Positions 41,232-47,696 of a DNA stretch of 47,696 bases are shown here, in pieces; positions within the stretch are counted from its first letter, which is position 1, and each line of letters begins with the position of its first letter. This DNA comes from an uncultured Burkholderiales bacterium. Its GTDB lineage: Bacteria > Pseudomonadota > Gammaproteobacteria > Burkholderiales > Burkholderiaceae_C. The translations under genes and the position numbers were made by a program. The DNA lies in NCBI GenBank assembly GCA_937891665.1, contig CALAGS010000198.1:1-47696 (forward strand), in the 5' to 3' direction. The notes under the pieces are model-generated. The model did no database searches. It was not told the DNA's origin and saw only the letters and a program-made list of their open reading frames with translations.

Positions 41232-42098
41232 ATGAAAACCCACAGTGCAGCTTGGTACGACAGCATGTACAACAACCGCGCCTTGGTGCCAGACCATGCA
41301 GCGCATTTTGCAGACTGGTCTAAGACTTCTGCTGACGCGCGTGCTGCCGTGAAATGCACGCTCAACATTGCCTACGGCGATGGCCCCAACGAAAGCTTGG
41401 ACATCTTTCCAGCCAGCCAACCCAATGCGCCCGTGGTGGTTTTTATTCATGGCGGCTATTGGCGCAGTCTTGACAAAGCCGACCATTCGTTTGTGGCGCC
41501 GCCTTTGCATGACATGGGGGCTTGTGTAGTGGTGGTGAACTACGCTTTGTGTCCTGGCACAACCGAATCGCCTGTCACCATTCCGGACATTGCACATCAG
41601 ATGGTCAAGGCCATGGCATGGACCTGGCACAACATTGCTCGCTACGGCGGCAACCCCAAGAATGTGTCTGTGGCAGGACATTCAGCGGGCGGGCATCTGG
41701 CCGCTATGCTGCTGGCTTGCGATTGGAAACAAGTTGACCCCAATATCCCAGCACATTGGATTCAAAAGGCGCTGTCTATTTCTGGTTTGTACGACCTCAC
41801 ACCGTTGCGCAAAACACCTTTCCTTCAAGACTCACTCAGGCTCACAGCCAAGCACGCGCGCATGGCCAGTCCGGCTTTGTGGCCACGGCCCCGAAAGGGC
41901 GTTTTGTACACGGTGGCGGGTGGTGATGAAAGCCCAGAATTTTTGCGCCATAACCGCTTGATTCACCAAGTCTGGGGCGCACGTACTGTGCCTGTTTGCG
42001 AAGAGTTGGCGGGCCTCAATCACTTCAGCATCGTGACCGATCTGACAAAAAAAGGCACTCGATTGAGTGCCTTAACGAAAGCCTTGCTAGACCTTTGA
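41232..42098 (+). CDS. Alpha/beta hydrolase, kynurenine formamidase-like
   Basis: 288 aa from the ATG at 41232, chosen because GGAAG (41221-41225) is six bases upstream; the ATG at 41226 would be too close. Marks are FIHGGYWRS (oxyanion HGGxW motif shared with kynurenine formamidases of the esterase type), nucleophile GHSAGGHLAAM and a late histidine in LAGLNHFSIV. Likely an arylformamidase or related carboxylesterase in the cytoplasm. No tryptophan catabolic neighbour is visible. Its 3' end overlaps the convergent tctA gene by 12 bp. Confidence 0.8.
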   Translation: MKTHSAAWYDSMYNNRALVPDHAAHFADWSKTSADARAAVKCTLNIAYGDGPNESLDIFPASQPNAPVVVFIHGGYWRSLDKADHSFVAPPLHDMGACVVVVNYALCPGTTESPVTIPDIAHQMVKAMAWTWHNIARYGGNPKNVSVAGHSAGGHLAAMLLACDWKQVDPNIPAHWIQKALSISGLYDLTPLRKTPFLQDSLRLTAKHARMASPALWPRPRKGVLYTVAGGDESPEFLRHNRLIHQVWGARTVPVCEELAGLNHFSIVTDLTKKGTRLSALTKALLDL

Positions 42099-43586
42099 TC
42101 TGCGGCGCTGCCATGCCGACCAAATGGGTGGCAGCAACAAGCAAATGACCACCACGCTGAGCAAGGTGAAAGACATCGGCCGATCCCAAAACACACGCCA
42201 GTGACCTTCGCCGATAGACAAAGCATTGCGCATTTGTGCCTCGGCCAGTGGCCCCAAGATCATGCCCACGATGACGGGTGCTACCGGAAAATCATAGCGG
42301 CGCATGATTGTTCCAAGCAGGCCAAAGCCATACATGAGGAACAAGTCAAAGCTGCTTTGGCGCATGCCATAAACGCCCACAGTTGCAAAAATCAAAATGC
42401 CGGCATAAAGCTGTGGTTTTGGTATTTGCAACAACTTAACCCACAAGCCCACCAGCGGCAAATTGAGAACCAGCAACATCACATTGCCAATGTAGAGCGA
42501 GGCTATCAAAGCCCAAACCAAGCTGGAAGAATTTTGGAACAACTGCGGACCCGCTTGGATGCCATAGTTTTGCAATGCTGACAACAAAATGGCCGCTGTG
42601 ACAGAAGTCGGAATGCCCAGCGTCAACAAGGGTACCAAGGTGGCTGTCACCGCAGCGTTGTTGGCAGCTTCTGGGCCAGCCACGCCCTCAATGGCGCCTG
42701 TTGTGCCAAACTCTTCTTGGTGCTTGGAGAGTTTTTTTTCGGTGGCATAACTTAAGAAAGTAGGGATCTCGGAGCCACCTGCTGGAATGGTGCCAAATGG
42801 AAAACCAATGGCCGTTCCGCGAAGCCATGCGGGCCAAGACCTGCGCCACTCCAAAGGTGTCATTTGGGCCTTGGTGAGGCGGTTCATGTCGGCACTGCTT
42901 TTACCTTCGTAGAGGGCGTTGTACATGACCTCTGAAACAGCAAACAGGCCAACAGCAATCAGCACTGTTTCAATGCCGTCCATGAATTCAGGAATGTTGC
43001 CGGTGTATCGCACTTGCCCCGAAATTTGGTCCATGCCAATCAAGCCCAAGGCCAAGCCAATGAACAAAGCGGAAAGGCCGCGAACGGTACTTTGACCCAA
43101 TACAGCACTGACTGTGATGAAGGCCAACACCATCATGCAGAAATACTCGGGGGGGCCTAATTTCACTGCAAATTCTGCCACCACGGGGGCAAACAAGGTG
43201 ACCAAGATGGTGGCCAAAGTGCCGGCCACAAAAGACCCAATGGCTGCAGTGGCCAATGCGGATCCTGCGCGGCCATTCTTGGCCATCTTGAAACCTTCAA
43301 GTGCAGTGACCATCGTGCCAGTTTCGCCGGGGGTGTTGAGCAAAATGGATGTGGTCGAGCCGCCATACATGGCGCCGTAATAAATGCCGGCGAAGAAAAT
43401 CATGGAAGCTGTGGGTTCGACTTGCGCTGTGATGGGCAAGAGCATGGCCACGGTAACAGCAGGGCCTAAGCCGGGTAGCACGCCAATGGCGGTGCCTAGG
43501 GCACAGCCCACAAAGGCCCAGAGTAGATTAATGGGGGTTCCGGCTGTTGCAAAACCAGACAGCAGATTGTTCCAAGTATCTAACAT
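42087..43586 (-). CDS. tctA: Tripartite tricarboxylate transporter large membrane subunit TctA
   Basis: 499 aa, about twelve spans. The family block [23 protein letters not shown] near residues 31-53, the '[22 protein letters not shown]' block and the later mirrored '[15 protein letters not shown]' are present. It is the transport channel for a carboxylate brought by TctC. The gap to tctB is 20 bp. It is under likely control of TctDE encoded divergently. Confidence 0.93.
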   Translation of the reverse strand: MLDTWNNLLSGFATAGTPINLLWAFVGCALGTAIGVLPGLGPAVTVAMLLPITAQVEPTASMIFFAGIYYGAMYGGSTTSILLNTPGETGTMVTALEGFKMAKNGRAGSALATAAIGSFVAGTLATILVTLFAPVVAEFAVKLGPPEYFCMMVLAFITVSAVLGQSTVRGLSALFIGLALGLIGMDQISGQVRYTGNIPEFMDGIETVLIAVGLFAVSEVMYNALYEGKSSADMNRLTKAQMTPLEWRRSWPAWLRGTAIGFPFGTIPAGGSEIPTFLSYATEKKLSKHQEEFGTTGAIEGVAGPEAANNAAVTATLVPLLTLGIPTSVTAAILLSALQNYGIQAGPQLFQNSSSLVWALIASLYIGNVMLLVLNLPLVGLWVKLLQIPKPQLYAGILIFATVGVYGMRQSSFDLFLMYGFGLLGTIMRRYDFPVAPVIVGMILGPLAEAQMRNALSIGEGHWRVFWDRPMSFTLLSVVVICLLLPPIWSAWQRRRSKV

Positions 43587-43606
43587 GAGTTGCTTTCAAC
43601 TTAGGC

Positions 43607-44119
43607 TTAAAGCCAAGAGGTGCCAGTTAAGTTGGGCAAATTGATGGCCAAGAACTTGGTGAACAGCCAAAAAACAGGTGCTGCAATGAGGAAGCCCAAA
43701 ACACAATCTTTCAGTGTTTGTGAAATGTTGCCAGCAGGGTCGCCTTGTGAAATTCGAAGACCCCTCACAGCCAAAATAAAACAGATGGCACAACTCACCA
43801 CAAACCCAGCCACATTGATCAGTGCAGCATTGGCCAAAATGCCGGCCGAGACCCACGCGAATGCGTGCCAATCGGCTTTCTCTGCACCACTGGCTTCAGG
43901 CATGTTGCGATAACCACCCGATATAGATTCCCAAATTAGCCAAGCAGAGCAAGCAGCCAGAAAGACCGCCACCACCCACGGCAAGAAATTGGGCCCAACG
44001 CCCGCGTATCCCGCCTCAGAGGAGATGCTGGTGGCGCCCCACATCATGAGCAAAGACAACACCAAGCCGAAGAGACCGATGGCAATTTGTGGGGGGGATG
44101 CGGGTTGGGGCTGCGACAT
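43607..44119 (-). CDS. tctB: Tripartite tricarboxylate transporter small membrane subunit TctB
   Basis: 170 aa from the ATG at 44119 with AAGGACA upstream. Four predicted spans are arranged as two pairs around a short polar centre (SEISGGYRNMPEAS-like loop region), typical of TctB in size and layout. It lies 98 bp after tctC across a terminator-like hairpin, and 20 bp before tctA. Confidence 0.88.
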   Translation of the reverse strand: MSQPQPASPPQIAIGLFGLVLSLLMMWGATSISSEAGYAGVGPNFLPWVVAVFLAACSAWLIWESISGGYRNMPEASGAEKADWHAFAWVSAGILANAALINVAGFVVSCAICFILAVRGLRISQGDPAGNISQTLKDCVLGFLIAAPVFWLFTKFLAINLPNLTGTSWL

Positions 44120-44135
44120 GCATTGTCCTTTTGTC

Positions 44136-44164
44136 AAAAATTCTGGGTCCCGCAGGACCCAGAA
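44136..44164 (-). terminator. Attenuating terminator between tctC and tctB
   Basis: TTCTGGGTCC (44141-44150) and GGACCCAGAA (44155-44164) form a perfect 10-bp stem with a CGCA loop. On the minus strand it is followed by TTTTT (44140-44136). It lies 53 bp after the tctC stop and should lower expression of tctBA relative to the binding protein. Confidence 0.8.
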
Positions 44165-44217
44165 AAAAGAGGCTGTTCAAAGAAATTGATCAGCCATGAT
44201 TCACCCTAGGTGAATGC

Positions 44218-45177
44218 TTAGATCATGCCGGACTTGACCATGGTGGCACGCAAGCTTGCAAACTCACGATCGACAAAATCGTCGAATTCTGGATTGGGCA
44301 TCCAAGCGGGTGTCCAGTTGTTCTTTTCCAGCGACTCAGCCCAAGATTTTGATTTCGTGGCTTTGAGAACCATGTCGGTCAGGCCTTTGCGCTGTGCGGC
44401 TGTGAGGCCAGCAGGTGCATACACACCGCGCCAGTTTCCAATCTCAATGTTGTAGCCTTGCTCGATCATGGTGGGGATGTTGATACCCTTCAAGCGCTTG
44501 CCCGATGTGACGGCAATAGGGCGCATTTTTCCAGTTTCAATGTACTGCTGGAATTCGCTGTAGCCGCTACCGCCTACCGTGACATTACCGCCCAAAATGG
44601 CTGCAACAGCTTCGCCGCCGCCACGGAATGGCACGTAGTTGATCTTGGCTGCATCGACACCCACTTCGCGCGCCAACATGGCTGCTGCAATGTGCTCTGT
44701 AGAACCGCGTGAACCGCCGCCCCACTTGACGCTGCCAGGGTCCTTTTTCAATTGATCTACGACGTCCTTCATGGTTTTGAGAGGTGAATTGGCGGGCACC
44801 ACAAACACGTTGTACTCGCTGGTTAAGCGCGCAATGGGTGTGACTTTGTCGAGGCTGACTGGGGGCTTGCCTGTGATAATGCCGCCCAACATGACAGCGC
44901 CCATGACCATCAAGGAGTTGCCGTCGCCTTTGGTAGCGTTAGCGTATTGGGCGAGGCCAATGATGCCGGCAGCGCCGCCCTTGTTTTCATAGCTGACCGA
45001 GCTGGCCACGCCAGAGTCTTGCAGGGCTTTGCCCAAAGCACGGCCCGTGGTGTCCCAGCCGCCACCTGGATTGGCTGGAATCATCATTTTGATGTTGGCG
45101 GCTGCCAATGAGGGCAGAGACAGGCTAGAACCTGCTGCCAATGCCAAAACGGATTTGATGAACTGATCACGACGCAT
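44218..45177 (-). CDS. tctC: Tripartite tricarboxylate transporter receptor TctC
   Basis: 319 aa from the ATG at 45177, preceded by AAAGGAA seven bases upstream; an earlier in-frame ATG at 45213 is less likely. The signal peptide (MRRDQFIKSVLALAAGSSL, cleavage near AAA-NI) is followed by the receptor fold (IKMMIPANPGGGWDTTGRALG, then KWGGGSRGSTEHIAAAMLA and INYVPFRGGGEAVAAILGG). First gene of the tctCBA operon. The substrate is probably a di- or tricarboxylate; citrate is the best known for this family. Confidence 0.92.
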   Translation of the reverse strand: MRRDQFIKSVLALAAGSSLSLPSLAAANIKMMIPANPGGGWDTTGRALGKALQDSGVASSVSYENKGGAAGIIGLAQYANATKGDGNSLMVMGAVMLGGIITGKPPVSLDKVTPIARLTSEYNVFVVPANSPLKTMKDVVDQLKKDPGSVKWGGGSRGSTEHIAAAMLAREVGVDAAKINYVPFRGGGEAVAAILGGNVTVGGSGYSEFQQYIETGKMRPIAVTSGKRLKGINIPTMIEQGYNIEIGNWRGVYAPAGLTAAQRKGLTDMVLKATKSKSWAESLEKNNWTPAWMPNPEFDDFVDREFASLRATMVKSGMI

Positions 45178-45266
45178 GGTGTTCCTTTGAGTGCAAAATT
45201 GATAAGTGATCATCTACTCTTAAACTGTCATTTACCTGTCGAAAACCCTAGGGAAAGTACTGATCT

Positions 45267-45980
45267 ATGCGCTTATTGTTGGTCGAAGACGACCCTTACT
45301 TGCAAGAGACCCTCGCTCGCAGCTTGTCGCGGCGCGGAATGCAAGTCAGTTGTGCCGCATCGGCTGCGCAGGCCTTGAGCTTGTGGAAAAGTGTGCGCCC
45401 CGATGTGGTGGTGCTGGATTTAACGCTGCCCGATGGCGATGGTTTGAATGTGTTGTCCCAAATTCGCAAAGAGGGTCTGAGAACACCCGTGTTGGTGTTG
45501 ACCGCTAGAACGACAGTAGGCGATCGCGTGTTGGGCTTGAATTCGGGTGCCGACGATTACATGGCCAAGCCTTTTGATTTGGACGAACTGGAAGCCCGTG
45601 TCAATGCCCTTGATAGACGTGCACGCAGTAGCCCAGCCACATTAGATCAAAGAGAAGGCTCTGCCACGGTTCGCGCAGACCTTCACACAATTCAGTTGGG
45701 CGCCTTGACCTTAGATACCTTGAACGGTGCAGCTTATTTAAACCGACAACCTATGGAGTTGACACCTCGCGAAGTGGCCATGCTGCAGGCTTTGATGTCG
45801 CAACCGGGTCAGGCGGTTTCCAAAGAGCGTTTGTTTGCAGCCGTGTTTCCACTTGAGTTGGACGTTCAATTTGAAGCCATCGAAGTGGTGGCTTACCGAC
45901 TTCGCAAAAAATTAACAGACACGGGTCTTGGCTTGGTGACTTTGCGTGGCTTAGGCTACTTGTTGAAGGTCAACGCATGA
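45267..45980 (+). CDS. tctD: OmpR-family response regulator TctD
   Basis: 237 aa. The receiver domain has acidic pocket E7/D8/D9, phospho-acceptor D51 (VVVLDLTLPDGDG) and K101 (AKPFDL). The C-terminal winged helix is OmpR-type (MELTPREVAMLQALMSQPGQAVSKERL ... VAYRLRKKL in two halves). The assignment to TctD follows from its position divergent from tctCBA and partner TctE. The 89-bp gap between tctC and tctD would hold its target sites; I could not single one out. Confidence 0.9.
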   Translation: MRLLLVEDDPYLQETLARSLSRRGMQVSCAASAAQALSLWKSVRPDVVVLDLTLPDGDGLNVLSQIRKEGLRTPVLVLTARTTVGDRVLGLNSGADDYMAKPFDLDELEARVNALDRRARSSPATLDQREGSATVRADLHTIQLGALTLDTLNGAAYLNRQPMELTPREVAMLQALMSQPGQAVSKERLFAAVFPLELDVQFEAIEVVAYRLRKKLTDTGLGLVTLRGLGYLLKVNA

Positions 45981-47401
45981 TGCTTGGTACGGCATCCAAA
46001 ATGTCAATGCGCAGGCAATTGTTGTTGGGGATTTTGTTGCCCCTCTTGATTTTGGTGGGCATCAATGCCTGGAGCCTTTATCAGGAAGCTTTGAACGCTT
46101 CTGACATTGCTTACGACAGAAGCTTGTTGGCTTCTGCCAAAACCATCAGTGAGCAACTCGATGTGGTGGGTTATGACAACGATGCCCAAATCCGAGCCTT
46201 GGTGCCCTATGCAGCCACTGAAGCTTTTGAATCAGACAATCAAAGTCGCTTGTATTACAAGGTCTCGCATTTGAATGGCACCATGGTGTCTGGTTTTTCA
46301 GAATTGCCCGTCTGGAAAGGACAAATTCCTGCAAAGCCCGCCTATGCGGCATTGGTTGATTTTTACAACGACAGTTACCAAGGTGAAGAGATTCGGGTGG
46401 CCACCCTGTTGCAGCCCGTGGTGAGTGAAAAGGGACGTGCCATGGCTGTGATTCAAGTGGCTGAGACCTTGGAGTTGCGCCACACCTTGGCGCGTGAACT
46501 GTTGATCGGTACCCTGTGGCGACAAGCCTTGCTATTGGGCATCATTGCGTTGGTCGTGGTGAGTGTGGTGCAACGCGCTACACAACCTGTGCGCAAGTTG
46601 TCTGAGCATTTGGAAAATCGATCTGAGCATGATTTAGCGCCCTTGGCTTACGAGGCTGCACCCCAAGAAATTCAGCCTCTGATTTTGGCCACCAACCATG
46701 TGATGCAAAAGTTGCAATCCTTGTTGGCGCAACAAAAAGGATTTGTTCGCGATGCAGCACATCAACTCAGAACACCCCTGGCTGTCTTGAAGCTTCAGGT
46801 GCAATCTGCGCAGCGTGGCGATACGCCCAACGAACGATCACTGCAAGACATTGCACTGACCATTGACCGTGCCACTCAGTTGATCAATCAAATGTTGGCG
46901 CTGGCCAAGGTGGAGCAACTCAATGCTTCTACTCAGCCTACATGGACAGATTTTTCGCTGGTCGCGCGGGAAGTAGCGCTTGAGTTAGCGCCTTTGATGG
47001 TCGTTAAGAATCTGGATTTTGAGATTGACACTGAGATCAGTGGTGTTCTTGCGCCCGACTGGATGCTGAGGGAACTTACTCGCAACTTGCTGTCCAATGC
47101 CATTCGCCACAGCCCGCAGGCAGGACGCTTGAAACTGGATTTGCGGCCGCATGCCGAAACAGTGAGGTTGAGTTTGCGAGATGAAGGCCCTGGCCTAAGT
47201 GAAGATCTGCAAAACCGACTGTTTCAACCCTTCGCAACAGGGGACACACGTCAGGGAAGTGGCTTGGGCCTGTCTATTTGTTTGGGCATTGTGCAATCAC
47301 TCCACGGTGAAATTAAATTGCGCAACGAACCCATGGCGGGTTCTGTCAGCGGCTTGAACTGCGAGGTGCAGTTCAAACGCGCAGAACCCAAGACAAGCTA
47401 A
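45977..47401 (+). CDS. tctE: Sensor histidine kinase TctE
   Basis: 474 aa. Its ATG overlaps the tctD stop (ATGA). Two spans (about residues 13-35 and 182-200) flank a periplasmic sensor region of about 145 residues. A linker/HAMP-like segment leads to the H box (FVRDAAHQLRTPLAVL, H262). N box (LLSNAIRHSPQ), G1 (DEGPGL), and G2 (GSGLGLSI) follow. It probably senses the carboxylate imported by TctCBA. Its 3' end is four bases from the convergent guaC gene. Confidence 0.9.
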   Translation: MMLGTASKMSMRRQLLLGILLPLLILVGINAWSLYQEALNASDIAYDRSLLASAKTISEQLDVVGYDNDAQIRALVPYAATEAFESDNQSRLYYKVSHLNGTMVSGFSELPVWKGQIPAKPAYAALVDFYNDSYQGEEIRVATLLQPVVSEKGRAMAVIQVAETLELRHTLARELLIGTLWRQALLLGIIALVVVSVVQRATQPVRKLSEHLENRSEHDLAPLAYEAAPQEIQPLILATNHVMQKLQSLLAQQKGFVRDAAHQLRTPLAVLKLQVQSAQRGDTPNERSLQDIALTIDRATQLINQMLALAKVEQLNASTQPTWTDFSLVAREVALELAPLMVVKNLDFEIDTEISGVLAPDWMLRELTRNLLSNAIRHSPQAGRLKLDLRPHAETVRLSLRDEGPGLSEDLQNRLFQPFATGDTRQGSGLGLSICLGIVQSLHGEIKLRNEPMAGSVSGLNCEVQFKRAEPKTS

Positions 47402-47405
47402 AAAT

Positions 47406-47696
47406 CTACATCAGCAGGTGTTCGCCTGCGTTGTCGCCGCCCAAAATGACGTAGTTGACTTTGCGAATGTCCATGAGCTTGGTGCCACCAGAATAACTAA
47501 TCGAGCTTTGAGTGTCTTGTTCCATCTCGATCAGGGTGTTGGCCAAATGACCTTTGAGGGGCTCCAGAATGCGCTTACCTTCAACGTGCTTGTATTCGCC
47601 CTTGTTGAAGTCTGAGGCCGAGCCGTAATACTCTTTAAAGAGCTTGCCGTCCACCTCGACAGTGGCGCCGGGCGACTCTTCGTGACCGGCCAACAT
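47406..47696 (-). CDS. guaC: GMP reductase (3' part only)
   Basis: Only the C-terminal 96 residues lie in the window; the frame is open at the right edge and the Met there is internal. The IMPDH/GMPR active-site flap end [10 protein letters not shown] is clear. The sequence [15 protein letters not shown] ... [21 protein letters not shown] resembles the GMP reductase form best known from Gram-positive bacteria more than Escherichia coli GuaC. It reduces GMP to IMP with ammonia release, connecting guanine nucleotides to the hypoxanthine/xanthine route encoded to the left. Confidence 0.8.
   Translation of the reverse strand: MLAGHEESPGATVEVDGKLFKEYYGSASDFNKGEYKHVEGKRILEPLKGHLANTLIEMEQDTQSSISYSGGTKLMDIRKVNYVILGGDNAGEHLLM

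Overview
The window looks like the chromosome of a freshwater-type betaproteobacterium of the order Burkholderiales, most likely family Comamonadaceae (Limnohabitans- or Rhodoferax-like). This is inferred from moderate GC content, the urtABCDE layout, several Bug/TctC solute receptors, and an XdhABC + PuuD + PuuE purine set. No tRNA, rRNA, insertion sequence, phage or CRISPR feature was found. Coding density is high and no gap between genes exceeds about 170 bp.

Layout. (1) 1-5578: urea ABC transporter urtABCDE on +, with urtA cut by the window edge and a strong terminator between urtA and urtB. (2) 5575-8651: a minus-strand group of a small one-span membrane protein, a potassium-channel-like protein with two voltage-sensor domains, and an isolated urease accessory gene ureD that converges on urtE. 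(3) 8816-16297: a minus-strand purine/ureide block. A GntR-type regulator, allantoinase PuuE, an OHCU decarboxylase-allantoate amidohydrolase fusion and an M20 amidohydrolase overlap or nearly abut. Behind its own operator follows an SBP-ATPase-permease ABC importer. (4) 16370-26220: hydroxyisourate hydrolase, xanthine dehydrogenase xdhAB, xdhC, cytochrome-linked urate oxidase puuD, an 8-oxoguanine deaminase-like amidohydrolase and a glycerate kinase, plus a TonB-like lipoprotein. (5) 26277-35690: a Crp/Fnr regulator, a BMP-family nucleoside-type ABC importer, an M16 peptidase and a second BMP-type binding protein. (6) 35756-41219: a solo Bug protein, dcd, rhlE and a TonB-dependent receptor. 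(7) 41232-47401: a kynurenine-formamidase-like hydrolase, tctCBA and the tctDE two-component system. (8) The 3' end of a GMP reductase gene at the right edge.

How the parts fit. The genes read as a nitrogen-scavenging region. Nucleosides or purines are imported, then hypoxanthine/xanthine goes to urate (XdhABC), 5-hydroxyisourate (PuuD), OHCU (UraH), allantoin (UraD domain), allantoate (PuuE) and ureidoglycine or ureidoglycolate (AllC domain). Carbon from glyoxylate can re-enter metabolism through glycerate kinase. Urea released by the pathway or taken up by UrtABCDE would feed urease.

The strongest regulatory signal is a 16-bp palindrome, AAAGTGTATACACTTT. It lies between gntR and uraH, with close variants upstream of the minus-strand ABC importer and just upstream of puuD. 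This implies one FCD-type GntR regulator for the urate and ureide steps. The most unusual protein is the VSD-VSD-pore channel at 6417-8045.
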